A DNA stretch of 43,074 nucleotides, from positions 1 through 43,074 of the forward strand of contig FTLJ01000949.1 of NCBI GenBank assembly GCA_900155495.1, in the 5' to 3' direction. Below, in pieces: positions 10,102 through 20,333 of the stretch (its first letter is position 1; each line of letters begins with the position of its first letter). This stretch comes from Porogramme epimiltina. Lineage: Eukaryota; Basidiomycota; Agaricomycetes; Polyporales; Polyporaceae. The translations under genes and the position numbers were made by a program. The notes under the pieces were generated by a model that saw only the letters and a program-made list of their open reading frames with translations, did no database searches and had not been told where the DNA came from.

Positions 10102-10232
10102 TCACGCCCCAAACGCGACGACAGCGCCCACAGCGAGCGCCGCGACGACCCCCACGCCTGCGCCCGGCCTCGAGGCCCCGCGCGCGCGCGCGATGCCGCT
10201 GCTCCTCCTCGCGCCCCCGGTCTGGCGCGTCA
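10102..10232 (-). pseudogene. 3'-end fragment of an array gene
   Basis: Only the last 40 or so codons survive. They read TRQTGGARRSSG and then GVGVVAALAVGAVVAFGA before the TGA at 10102-10104, matching the QTGGASG linker and GPI-type tail of the array proteins. Immediately upstream, at about 10240, a second copy of the 3' flank begins (GCGCGCGACCGTGAAAACGC). The gene body, signal-peptide exon and promoter are gone, as expected for unequal crossing-over or a deletion between units. Confidence 0.75.
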
Positions 10233-10361
10233 AGAGGGCGACGCGCTACGAAAGCGCGCGACCGTGAAAACGCCTTTTACGCGCGAAAACGTCCAACAGC
10301 CTGAGGTTGTACGTCACCCTCCCAGGTCCAACCCCACGCCCCCTAGCCTCAGTGAGCGCAC

Positions 10362-11359
10362 TCACAGCCCGAATGCGACAGCTGTGCTCACTGCAGCGAG
10401 CACCACTGCGACGAGCCCCATGCCCGCGCCCGGCCCCGCCGCCCTAGGGCACGCGCCCCCTGTGCTCCCGCCCCCGCTCCCGCCCCCCGTGCTCCCGCTT
10501 GCACCCCCGGTCTGCGTCACGGTGGCGTTCCCCACCTCCGACGCGACCACAGGCTGATCAGGCGTATTCGCGGGGCTTGTGCTCGTGCCCGCCGCATTGC
10601 TCGTGCCCACTGCAGTGCTCGTGCCCACCGGGGTGCGGCCCGTGCCCGTGTCTACCGCAGTGCTCGTGCGCGCTGCAGGGCCCGCGCCCTTCGCGGTGAT
10701 AGTGCCCATGCCCGCCGTAGTGCTCGCGCTCGTCGTAGACCTCGCGTCCGTCGTGGGCCCCGCGTCCGTCGTAGACCCCGCGCTCTTCGCGGTGCCCTCG
10801 GCGGTGGTAGTAACACCGGCTGCCGAGGCTGCGACAGGAGTCGTGCGCTCCGAAGCGGTGGTGGTGCTCGCGCTCGTCGCGGTCGCGCTGCCAGCGTCCG
10901 TGCTCGTTCCCGTCGTAGACTCTGGCTCGCTCCGTGATGTGGTGTCGCTGACGATAGTGAGGAAGGGCGCGAGCGCGGGCACGGTGTCAAACACGGCGGT
11001 AGGGCTCGTCCCGGCCGCGCTGTCCGTGCTCGGTGCCCAGCCCCACGGGCGGCCGTCAATGATGGTGCCGATGACCGTCGCGATTGGACGGCCGCCCCGC
11101 GCGGTGACACCGCCGATGATAGTAGTAAGGATGGGAGGGAGCGGGATTGTGGGGAGGACGGTGTGCGTGGTGGTAGAGCTCGTCCCCGGGCCGGTCGCGG
11201 TCTCTGTGCCGTTCCTGATAGGGTGTAGGGTGGCTTGCGCTGCAGGAGTGCGTCATCGGCCCCGACGTCATTAATTATCATTTTGCGCACATATATCACC
11301 CGGTACTCACCTTGAAGCGCCAGAGCGCAAAGCGCATATGCAGCACCGAACGCGTGCAT
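10362..11359 (-). CDS. Ser/Thr-rich GPI-type surface protein (array gene 5)
   Basis: Exons 11311-11359 (49 nt) and 10362-11239, 308 residues. The signal peptide is MHAFGAAYALCALALQ; the intron is GTGAGT...CTGCAG (71 nt). The mature part starts AQATLHPIRNGTETATG, then repeats the family module (GTSSTTTHTVLP...LTTIIGG, followed by DSAAGTSPTAVFDTVPALAP). A Thr/Ala/Gly region follows with near-repeats of STTDAGPTTDARSTTSAS, then GTSTAVGTSNAAGTSTSP, then the GNATVTQTGGASGS linker and AVVLAAVSTAVAFGL tail. The TATA-like element at 11505-11514 is weaker (GCATTCATGC on the plus strand). It closely resembles array genes 6, 8 and 9. Function unknown. Confidence 0.83.
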
Positions 11360-11927
11360 GTTTGAATTTCTTGAAGAGTCTCCAAAGAGGGAGCGTGGTG
11401 GATATGTTATAACAGAGGGAAAGCGAAATCCCAGACCAAATGAACGTGAACGAGCGTGGTCGGGCGCAGTCAGAAGAAGTTTGAACCAGGGGCAGGCGCA
11501 CCGTGCATTCATGCCAACGCCGTACTAATAGTAACAGTGACGAGCGCACCCGACGTGGTCTTCCATGCTGCTGCGGGCCACACGCGCGCAAATCAACAAC
11601 GGCGGGGCGGCGCATCCATCTCTTCATCCACATTTTGTTGGATTGAGCGCCACCGGGGCTCTCCCGGGCCGCCCGAGCGCGGCGGGGCCGTGGATTTCTG
11701 CGCGATGATCAGAGTGTGCTGTTGCTTCCATCCTATCGGGATGTCGGAGTCCTAGATAAAATGTGCACGAGACTCTCGTCGCTCGACCGGATCCCAGTTG
11801 ACCAACTCCCTCTCCTTTTCCGGGCTGTATTGTGCTGAATACTAGTCTCGAAACGCACCGAAACATAGCGACGACGCGACGACGACGCCTTTTACGCCCG
11901 AAATTGACCAACGGGTCGTACGCTACC
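11360..11927. other. Promoter of gene 5 and 3' module of gene 6
   Basis: The leader holds AATGAACGTGAACGAGCG (about 11440) and the TATA-like element. The conserved 3' module follows from about 11720 (TCCATCCTATCGGGATGTC, CTAGTCTCGAAACGC). Nothing else is seen. Confidence 0.55.
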
Positions 11928-12810
11928 CTACTTACAGAAGCCAAAACCACCCTTTCCAGCCCGCCGATTCAGGAAATTCACAGCACAAATACGACGGCAG
12001 CGCCCACAGCGACCGCGAGGACGACCCCTGAGCGCTGAGCCACCGCGTGGCCCTACCTCCCCGGAGCGCGCGCCCCCCGTGCTCCGCGTGCTCCTACCCC
12101 CACTGGTCAGTGTCACGGTGCCGTTCCCCGTCCACGTACTCGTGCTCGTGCGAGTACTCATGCTTGTGTGAGTGTGAGTGTGAGTGTGAGTGTGAGTGTG
12201 AGTGTGAGTGTGAGTGTGAGTGTGAGTGTGAGTGTGAGTGTGAGTGTGAGTGTGAGTATGAATGCTCGTGTGAGTGTGAGTGTGAGTACGAGAGCTGGCA
12301 GTGGTGCTCGTCCCGGTCGCGGCGCCCTCTGTGCCGCCACTCGTGCCCGTCCGACTGGCAGAGTCTGGCGCGCTCCGTGATGCGGTGTCGCTGATGATAG
12401 TGAGGACGGGTGAGAGTGCGGGCACGGTGCGATGCGCGGCGGGAGGGCTCGTCCCGGTCGCGCTGTCCGTGCTCGGTGCCCAGCCCCACGGGCGGTTGCC
12501 AATGATTGTGCCGATGATAGACGGAAAGTCTAGCAGCACTCCCCGTGCGGTGACACCGCCGATGATAGTAGTAAGGATGGGAGGGTGCGTAGTTGTGGGG
12601 AGAATGGTGTACGTGGCGGTAGAGCTCGTCCCCAGGCCGGTCGCGGTCTCTGTGCTGTTCCCGATAGGATGCCATACGGTGGCTTGCGCTGCAGGAGTGC
12701 GTCATTGGCCCCGACATCATTCATCTTGTGCATATAGGTACATATATCGCCAAGTACTTACCCTGGACCGCAAGCGCACACAGCACAAATGCAGCACCAA
12801 ATGCGCACAT
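11928..12810 (-). CDS. Array gene 6: Thr-His repeat protein with frameshifted C-terminus
   Basis: Exons 12762-12810 (49 nt) and 11928-12688, 269 residues. The signal peptide is MCAFGAAFVLCALAVQ; the intron is GTAAGT...CTGCAG (73 nt). The body begins AQATVWHPIGNSTETATG and has the standard first and second modules (GTIIGNRPWGWAPSTDSATG). A TGAGTG hexanucleotide tract at 12169-12287 is translated as alternating Thr-His. After the linker (GNGTVTLTSGG) the frame shifts between about 12035 and 12060. The predicted tail becomes basic (RGRPRGRCGRCRRICAVNF) and the GPI signal is lost. In the +1 frame the lost tail is still legible (GVVLAVAVGAAVVFVL, stop at 11978-11980). The product would be secreted rather than anchored unless the frameshift is a sequencing error. 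Confidence 0.75.
12169..12287. repeat. (TGAGTG)n hexanucleotide microsatellite in coding sequence
   Basis: About fifteen uninterrupted copies of TGAGTG run from 12169 to about 12258. A short break (TATGAATGCTCG) is followed by about three more. On the coding minus strand it reads as Thr-His dipeptides. The 6-nt period keeps the frame, so copy-number changes would lengthen or shorten the protein without breaking it. Confidence 0.95.
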
Positions 12811-13452
12811 GTCTAAACTTCTTGAAGGGTATCGAAGGAATGAGCGTGGTGGACAACTTAGAGACAAAGCGGAATCTTAGACCAAATGAACGTGAAAGAG
12901 CGTGTGGGGCAGGCGAAGTCAGAAGAAGTTAGGACAGCGGTGCAGGCGCACCGTGCATTTATGCCAGTGCCGTACTGGTAGTAGTAACAGCAATGAGCGC
13001 ACCCCCCACGTGGTCTTCTAGTAGGCCGCCGCGGGCCACAGCTCAACAGAGGCGGACGCCAGCACATCCATCTCTTTATCCACATTGTTGGATTGAGCAC
13101 CACCGGGGTTCCCCGCCCGAGCGCGGCGGGGCCGTGGCTTTATGCGTGACGTTTGGAGGAGGACGCAGGGTGTTATTGCTTCCGTCTTGTCGGGATGTCG
13201 GAGCCTTTGCTAGAAATGTGCACGTGACCGGACTTTTGTTGCTCGACCAGATCCCAGTAGATCAGTGATTGCCTCTCCTTTTCAGGGCCGCATTGTGCTA
13301 GATACTAATCTCAAAACGCATTGAAGCATAGCGACAACGGGACGAAGATCTCGCCTCTTGCACTAGTATAAATTGTCCAACGTACGTCACCCTCCGAGTG
13401 CCGGGCGTAACACAACCTCCTCGAAATCTCCCTCTAGCCCAATTCAGGACCC
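12811..13452. other. Promoter of gene 6 and 3' module of gene 7
   Basis: AATGAACGTGAAAGAGCG lies at about 12885 and the TATA-like GCATTTATGC at 12955-12964. The 3' module runs from about 13160 to 13400. No gene is seen. Confidence 0.55.
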
Positions 13453-14095
13453 TCACAGTTCAAATACGACAGCAGCGCCTACTACGAGGGCCGCGACGAC
13501 TCCCACCCCGGCGCCCCTCGGCTGAGTCCGCGCCGCCCCAGTGCGCGCGCCCCCCGTGCTCCCACTCCCGCTCGCAGCAGCCCGGGTCTGCGTCACGGTG
13601 CCATTCCCCGTCCCCGACGCGGGCGCCGCAGACGTGGTCGTGGGGCACGCAGCGTCCGTTCTCGTTAGAGTCACACCCAACGGCATGTAGTCGACGATAG
13701 TAAGGACCGTAAAGCTAGCACTGATCGGCACCGGGGTAATAGAGGTGGGTGGCAGGAGTGTGATTATGGAGGGAACGGCGTACCCAGGGGAGGCAGTGAA
13801 GCTCGCCCGGATCGCGCTTTCCGTGCCCGTCTCCTGCGCGGTGCCTTCGGTGGTAGCGATGACGGCCGTGATGTGCGTATTAGCACCCGTATTGGCAGTG
13901 GTGGGGATCAAGCTTGTCGCGGTGTCTGTGCCGTTTTTATCGGGGGATGTATTGGCTTGCCCTGGTGGAATGCGTTAACGTTATCAGCATCCAAACTGTC
14001 CAACTTGCGCGACGTGGATATAGTGACTCCATAGCTAAGCACCCACCCCGGGCCGCAAGCGCATAGAGGACAAACGCGGCACCGAATACACGCAT
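13453..14095 (-). CDS. Ser/Thr-rich GPI-type surface protein (array gene 7)
   Basis: Exons 14047-14095 (49 nt) and 13453-13961, 185 residues. The signal peptide is MRVFGAAFVLYALAAR. The donor is GTGGGT, weaker than in the other copies; the acceptor is CACCAG; the intron is 85 nt. The mature part opens GQANTSPDKNGTDTAT and continues TTANTGANTHITAVIATTEG, which resembles part of array gene 11. The linker GNGTVTQTRAAASGSGSTGG leads to the tail GVVAALVVGAAVVFEL, with Glu replacing the usual Gly in the last three residues. The TATA-like element is at 14219-14230. Function unknown. Confidence 0.8.
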
Positions 14096-14721
14096 GTCTA
14101 AACTTGCAAAGGTACCAAAGGAGGACGTGTGGTCGACAGCAATAGAAAGAAAGCGAAATGCTAAGCTGAACGAGAGTGGGGGGTGAGCGAAGGGACCGGG
14201 ACACAGACGACGCACCGTGCATTTATTATGCTGGCCTTGCACTACTTAGCAATTGCGACGATCGCAGCCCCGCGCGATCTTCTATGCTGCGGCGTTGGCA
14301 CGCATGTACAGCTCAACAGACCTTCCATCCGTCCATCGACGTCGTTGGATAGAGCGTCGCTGGGGCTCTCTTTCAAAGAGGAAGGAGTATCGTGCTTAAT
14401 ACTCCACGACGCTGTCCGAGATTGGTGTCCTCCGTTCCTCCGTTCGAAGTGCTGAAAATAGCGTGCTGCTGCTTCTACCCTGTCGCGATGTCGATGACCT
14501 CGATTGAGAATTTGTCGCTCGACCGGATCCTAGCTGATAGATCACCTGAGACCTCCTTGTCGGGGCCGCATTTCTCTTGATCCTAGTCTTGAAACGCACC
14601 AAAAGTGACTTGCTACGAAAGCGCGCGACTGTGAAAACACTTTTTACGGGCGAAGCGTCCAACAGGTTGTACGTTACCCTCCCAGGTCCAAAGCCACCTC
14701 CGCTAGCCTCAGTCAGCGCAA
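14096..14721. other. Promoter of gene 7 and 3' module of gene 8
   Basis: Standard leader and TATA-like element, then the 3' module from about 14455 (TTCTACCCTGTCGCGATGTC, TCCTAGTCTTGAAACGC, GCGCGACTGTGAAAAC). No gene is seen. Confidence 0.55.
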
Positions 14722-15594
14722 TCACAGCCCAAACAAGACGGCCACGGCCACCGCAGAGAGCGCCGCGACAGGCCCTGGCCCTGTTACCCCAGGGCGCGCT
14801 CCCCCTGTGCTCCCGCTCGCCCTCGCGCCCCCCGTGCTCCCGCTTGCGCCCCCGGTCTGCGTTACGGTAGCGTTCCCCATCCCTGACGCGAGCACGGCAG
14901 GCGCATTCGTGGGGCTCGTACTTGCTCCTGCCGCAGTACTCATGCCCACCGCAGTGCTCGCAGTGCTCCGAGTCGTGCCCGTCCCAACCGCAATGCTCGT
15001 GCCCGTCGTAGAGCCCGCATCCTTCGCGGCACCGTCGGTGGTAGTGGTGACTGCGGCTGCCGAGGCCAGTGAGGCAGGAGTTGTGCCCTCCGCAGCAGTC
15101 ACGGTAGTGTTTGTCCCCGTCCCGGCGCCGTCTGTGTTCGTGCTTGTCTGAGCAGAGTCTGGCACGCTCAGTGATGGGGTGTCGTTGATGCCAATAGTGA
15201 GGGCGAGCGAGAGTGCGGGCACGGCGTCATACGTGGTGGTAGGGCCCGTGCCCGTGCCCGTGCCCGTCGCAGAGTCTTCTGGTGGCAACCCCCACGGGCG
15301 GTTGCCGATGATAGTGGCGACAGCCGTCGGATCGCCTTGCACGGCGCCCCCACCGCCGATAATAGTATGAGTAAGGGTGGGGGGGAGCGTAGTTGTGGGG
15401 AGATCGGTGTGCGTGGTGGTAGAGCTCGTCCCGGTCGCGATAACTGTGCTGTTTCGGACTGGTAAGGTGGTATGCGCTGCAGGAGTGCGTCATTGGCCCC
15501 AAAGTCATTAAACTTGCGCAGATAGGTATATCGCCAAGTACTCACCTTGGACAGCGAGCGCGTAAAGCACAAACACAGCACGTAACGCGCGCAT
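14722..15594 (-). CDS. Ser/Thr-rich GPI-type surface protein (array gene 8)
   Basis: Exons 15546-15594 (49 nt) and 14722-15476, 267 residues. The signal peptide is MRALRAVFVLYALAVQ; the intron is GTGAGT...CTGCAG (69 nt). The mature part starts AHTTLPVRNSTVIATGTS, with modules ending in LTHTIIGGGG and VATIIGNRPWG. Then come GTGTGTGPTTTYDAVPALSL, a long Thr/Ala/Gly region, the GNATVTQTGGASGS linker duplicated as GSTGGAR units, and the tail VAALSAVAVAVLFGL. The TATA-like TGCATTTATG is at 15741-15750. Function unknown. Confidence 0.83.
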
Positions 15595-16110
15595 GTCTAA
15601 TAATCTTGAAGGATACCAAAAGAGGGAGGGTGGTGGACAGCAGAAAGAAACCGGAATCCCACACCAAATGAACGTGAACGAGCGTGGGGGGCGAGCGAAG
15701 TCAGAAGAAGTTAGAACCCCGGGGTGTGGTAGACGCACCATGCATTTATGCCAGTGCAGTACCATTAATATCACTACAGTGACGAGCGCACTCCCGCGCG
15801 CGATCTTCTATGCTGCCACGGGCCACATGCGTGCGGATCAAGAACGGCGAAGCACTGGCAGCGCATCTGTCTCTTCATCCTCGTTGTTGGATTGAGCGCC
15901 ACCGGGGCTCCCCGTGCGAGCCCGGTGGTGCCGTGCCACGGTTTATGCGTGACGTTTGAAAGAAGAAGCAGCGTACTGATGCTTCTATCCCGTCGGGATG
16001 TCGGAGCCCTCGATAGAATGTGCACTGGACTCTCATCGCTCGGCCGGATCCCATTTTATTGATCATCCTTTCCCAGTCCGTATTTCGCTTGATACTACCA
16101 CTCACATTGC
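15595..16110. other. Promoter of gene 8 and truncated 3' module
   Basis: The leader has AATGAACGTGAACGAGCG (about 15667). The 3' module starts at about 15975 and runs to about 16100 (TTGATACTACC), where array homology stops. Confidence 0.5.
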
Positions 16111-17690
16111 ACCACGCAGGCGGAGGATCTTCCCATGCAATCGCGCACACTCCCCCCAGAATCAACTTTTCGGGGTGTACACCCACGCATGCAAAATTGC
16201 ACATAGGACTGTCGCATCTTCTGGACGTGGAAAAAAAGGATTTGGAGCGTTTCGAGCAGATTTTGGTCAAGGTTTCGATACGAGAGAAGGTTGGGGTAAG
16301 CAATCGCGAGCAGGACGAGGGAGAGAGAGAACACGGGCCAAGGTCGTCGAACAGGCGCCGGAATGGCGCCAGTCCGGCGCTCGTCGACTTAAAGATTTTC
16401 AAGACGTGCGTACGTCTTGACCGGTGACCTCCTCCGTCTCTGTCTCCTCCCTCTGAGTACCTCTCCTCCCTTTAACTAGTTCTTGAGCACCATAACGGAC
16501 CGATTTACAAGCATAATATACTCGAGGTCAGTCTTCGTTATACATATGATCCCCACTCTGCAACCGCCTTACGCCTTTACCTCATCCCGAATGCATAGTA
16601 TCTCGGCCTCTCTACCCCCTGCTACAAAGGCGATGATCACAAACAGGACACGCGGTGTGGATGCTGAGTATGCCAATGTACGTCTTCCCTCACCTATGCA
16701 CCCGTCGTCCGCGTTGATCTTGGATCACACTCGATAGTGCATCAGGGTGTCGAGATCCGGTCTCAACCCATCTCAGCCTCTCACTCCATTACAACGTCGA
16801 CCATTTTCCGATGCACGGCCTCGCGACCCTCTCCACTCTCCTTCGAATCTCATCCCATTTGACCTTCGGTGCGGTGCATATTCGATCTCCTTTCCTCCAC
16901 ACATTCCGTCCTAAGCATTGCTGCATCCCACAGCTCCGTCAGATTGGATTTAGAGACATCACTGTCCATGAACTCTACGGTCTCGTGAGTGCTCACTAAG
17001 TGCCGGACTCGTACATCGCACAATGTATGCTCCCTTCGTGCCTCCCCGCGATCATGCGCTGACGATGCAGTATAATTTCTAGCTCTCGGGAGAGCTTGAG
17101 AACCCACACTCGGCGGAGCTGAGTGCCAGCAGCCGCCTGCACGTTTGCTCGTAGTCGCCCTCGTGCATGCACGATCCACGGCGAGCTCGATGCCCGACAA
17201 TCCACGTAGGTTCCAGGGCAATGTCTCCGGCATTGCTAATGGGAGCGTGTGCTCAGCTCTGGTGCACCTTTCTTTCTGTCTTCCTTTGTTCACCTCGAGT
17301 CTTGCTGACATTTGTCCTTTCAGTGCTGGAGTATTGCCAGGTGGGACATGTTTAAATGTGCGTTTATAGTAGTCATTATATGTGTAGTTGTAGATGTATA
17401 ATATATTTGGTCTTTATATTCAAAGAGCCCGCGGTGAACAATTCGATGCCCTAACCCCCACGATTTATGGGAGTAACTCTTACAAGGGGTTACAAGAGCT
17501 GGAATCGGTCCCAATCGACGCGCTCATTGTGAGCAATTCCGGGTGATTGCAATTGGGCACCCGTATACTATGGTCAAATAACAACTACAATATGTGCCCT
17601 ACTATTTGGACGGCATGTACAATCCTAACCGATTTTGACCCAATCCAACCTACCCCAAGACTTTTCCATGGTTGCTAATGCCCGATCCCA
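16111..17690. other. Unrecognised insertion between array units
   Basis: No array homology. It includes a short hairpin at 16399-16420, pyrimidine-rich sequence near 16430-16480, and an AT-rich patch at 17355-17425. The plus-strand frames (16483-16737, 16811-16999) and minus-strand frames (16850-17311) lack splice-supported continuity or recognisable motifs. Array sequence resumes at about 17690, partly repeating the module interrupted at 16050-16100, so the segment sits between two partial copies of the same module. Confidence 0.45.
16399..16420. repeat. Short inverted repeat
   Basis: TCAAGACGT and ACGTCTTGA are perfect 9-bp arms around a 4-nt loop. It lies just inside the unrecognised insertion. 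Confidence 0.6.
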
Positions 17691-17884
17691 TTCGATTGAT
17701 CACCTCTCCTTGTCAGTGCAGCGCCGCATCCAGCCGGATCCTAGTCTTGCAATGCACCCGAGTACAAGACACCCTACAACAGTGCGGCGACCGCGAAAAG
17801 GCCTATCACACGCGAAAACGTCCTACAGGCTGTACGTTACCCTCCCAGGTCCAAATCCACCCCCCCTAGCCTCAGCCAGCACAC
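17691..17884. other. Resumed 3' module of gene 9
   Basis: The sequence (GATTGATCACCTCTCCTTGT, TCCTAGTCTTGCAATGCACC, TGTACGTTACCCTCCCAGG) matches the module found 3' of the other array genes. Confidence 0.6.
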
Positions 17885-18960
17885 TCACAGCCCAAACACG
17901 ACCGCCGCGCCCACTGCAGCGAGCGCCGCGACGGCCCCCAAACCCGCGCCCGGCCCTGGCGCGCCAGGCCGCGCGCCCCCTGTGCTTCCGCTTCCGCGCG
18001 CGCCCCCTGTGCTCCCACTCCCGCTCGCGCCCCCTGTGCTCCCGCTCCCACTCGCGCCCCTGGTCTGCGTCAGGGTGGCGTCCCCCACCCCCGACGCGAC
18101 CACAGCAGGCGCATTCGCGGGGCTTGTGCTCGTGCCCGCCGCATGGCTCGTGCCCACCGCAGTGCTCGTGCCCATCAAAGTGCTCGTGCCCACCGGGGTG
18201 TGGCCCGTGCCCGTGCCTACCGCAGTGCTCGTGCCCGCTGTGGGATTCGCGCCCTTCACGGTGATAGTGCCCATCCCGGCCGCAGTGCTCGCGTCTGTCG
18301 TAGATCCCGGGCCAGTCGTAGACCCTGCGCCCGTCGTACTAGACCCTGCGCCCGTCGTAGACCCTGCGCCCGTCGTAGACCCCGCGTCCTTCACGGTGCC
18401 GTCGGCGGTAGTAACGGCTGCCGAGGCTGAGACAGGAGTCGTACCCTGCACAGTAGTGGTGGTGCTCGTCCCGGTCGCGCTGTCCGTGCTCGTGCCCGTG
18501 CCCGTCGTAGAATCTGGCTCGCTCCGTGATGCGGTGTCGTCGATGATAGTGAGGAAGGGTGCGAGTGCGGGTACGGTGTCAAACACGGTGGTAGGGCCCG
18601 TCTCGGTCGCGCTGTCCATGCTCGTGCCCGTGGCAGAGTCTGTTACGCCCCAAGTCTCTCCGCCTTGAAAGAAAGTGAGGATGTTCGTTAAAGCTGCTCT
18701 AGCCTGCACAGTGACACCATCGATGGTAGAAGCGAGGGTGGGAGGGAGCATAACTGTGGGGAGAACAGTGTACGTGGTGGTAGAGCTAGCCCCGGTCGCG
18801 GTATCTGTGCTGTTCCGGATAGGGTGTAAGGTGGCTTGCGCTGTAGGAGTGCGCCATCAGCCACGAAGTTCTTAATTATAAGCTTGCGCACATATATCGC
18901 CAAGTGCTCACCTTGGATTGCAAGCGCGCAAAGCGCATACGCGGCACCGAAAGTGTGCAT
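17885..18960 (-). CDS. Ser/Thr-rich GPI-type surface protein (array gene 9), longest member
   Basis: Exons 18912-18960 (49 nt) and 17885-18840, 334 residues. The signal peptide is MHTFGAAYALCALAIQ; the intron is GTGAGC...CTACAG (71 nt). The mature part starts AQATLHPIRNSTDTATG, followed by modules TVLPTVMLPPTLASTIDG and TVFDTVPALAPFLTIIDD. Two minisatellites lengthen the stalk. One is an 18-nt repeat encoding GSTTGA (about 18310-18385, four to five units). The other is a 27-nt repeat encoding GSGSTGGAR or GSGSTGGAS (about 17978-18063, three units). The tail is VAALAAVGAAVVFGL. Both repeat periods are multiples of three, so the frame survives copy-number change. The TATA-like element is degenerate (GCATCCATTCC, 19105-19115). 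Confidence 0.85.
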
Positions 18961-19614
18961 GTTTGAACTTCTTGAAGAGTACGGAAAGAGGGAGCGTGGT
19001 GGATAACAGAGAGAAAGCGAAAACCAAGACCAAATGAACGTGAACGAGCGTGGTCGGGGGCGAGCGAAGTCAGAAGAAGTTGGAACCAGGGGGCAGGCGC
19101 ACCGTGCATCCATTCCAACGCCGCACTAATAGCAATAGTGACGAGCGCACCCCGACGTGGTCTTCCATGCTGCTGCGGGCCACACGCGCGCAAATCAGCA
19201 ACGGTGGAGCGGCGCATCCATCTCTTCATCCACATTTTGTTGGATTGGGCGCCACCGGGGCTCCCCGAGCGCGGCGGGACTGTAGGTATATGCGCGGCGT
19301 TTGGCCTGGGAGGAAGACGCAGGGTGCTGCTGCTTCCATGCTATCATCTTATCTAGATATCAGAGTCCTCGATAGAATGCGCACCGGACTCTCGTTGCTC
19401 GACCAAATCCTTGCTGATGACCGGATCCCTGTTGATTGATTTCCTCTCCTTTTCCTGGCTGTATCGTGCTGTATACTGGTCTCGAAACGCACCGAAACAT
19501 AACGATGGCGCGACGGAAAGCTCGCCTCTTGCGCAAGAAATTGTCCAACATACATTACCCTCCCGAGCGTAAAACAACCCCCTCCAAATCTCCCTCCGGC
19601 CCGATTCAAGACTT
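18961..19614. other. Promoter of gene 9 and 3' module of gene 10
   Basis: AATGAACGTGAACGAGCG lies at about 19032. The 3' module runs from about 19325 to 19570. Nothing else is seen. Confidence 0.55.
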
Positions 19615-20333
19615 TCACAGTCCAAATACGACGGCAGCACCCACAGCGAGCGCCGCGACGACCCCCATGCCTGGCCGCGAGGCGCCCCCCGTGCTCCCGC
19701 TCCCGCTCGCGCCCCCAGACGGCGTCGTGATGCCGTTCCCCGATCCCAACGGGGGTGCCACATTCCTGGTTGCGGTGCTCATGCCCGCCGCCGTCCTCGT
19801 GGCTTGCGCGGTGTCGTGGTCGGTGGTAGCGAGGATGTCCGATGTAATCGTCACCGAGGGGGCCCCAGGGTTCAACACGGTCAAGGTGGTGGTGGGGCTC
19901 GTCCCGGGCCCTATGTCCGTACTGATGCTTGGAGAGGCTACTATCCACGTGCTGTGGATGGTATTGAAGGCGGAGGAGAATATGGACAAGGTTGGAGGGG
20001 TGTACACGGCAGTGATACTCGTCCCTGTCGCGAGGCTGTCCGTGCTTGTGCTCGTTCGAGATATAGGGTCTGACACGCCCCACGATGCGCCGAGGATGGA
20101 CGTGAGGATGCCTGGGACTGAAAATGTGTGGAGAACGGTGTGTGCGGCGGTGGGGCTCGTCCCGGTTGTGGTATCCGTGGGGGCGTCCCCGATGGACTGT
20201 AGTATGTCAGCCTGCGCTGTAGGAGTACGTACGTACGTCATCAGTTCCGAAACGTGGGCACGGTATACGCCGCCGAGAACTCACCCTGGACCGCGAGCAC
20301 GCAAAGCGCAAACGCAGCACTGAATGCGCGCAT
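19615..20333 (-). CDS. Ser/Thr-rich GPI-type surface protein (array gene 10)
   Basis: Exons 20285-20333 (49 nt) and 19615-20216, 216 residues. The signal peptide is MRAFSAAFALCVLAVQ; the intron is GTGAGT...CTACAG (68 nt). The mature part starts AQADILQSIGDAPTDTTTG. Three degenerate copies of the roughly 40-residue family module are easy to see: TDTTTGTSPTAAHTVLHTF, TDSLATGTSITAVYTPPTL and STDIGPGTSPTTTLTVLNP, each followed by a hydrophobic, beta-strand-like stretch. The linker GNGITTPSGGASGSGSTGG leads to the tail GVVAALAVGAAVVFGL. The TATA-like element is at 20501-20512. It is a good reference copy for the family. Function unknown. Confidence 0.85.

Noticed and set aside
12169..12287. CRISPR-like repeat array
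   Set aside because: A simple 6-nt microsatellite with no spacers, in a eukaryotic coding exon.
12047..12394. Plus-strand Cys-Glu and Ser-Val repeat frames over the hexanucleotide tract
   Set aside because: They are the other frames of the microsatellite. The minus-strand frame has the family's signal peptide, intron and modules.
16850..17311. 153-codon minus-strand frame in the 1.5-kb insertion
   Set aside because: No recognisable motif, no splice-supported extension, and composition close to random translation.
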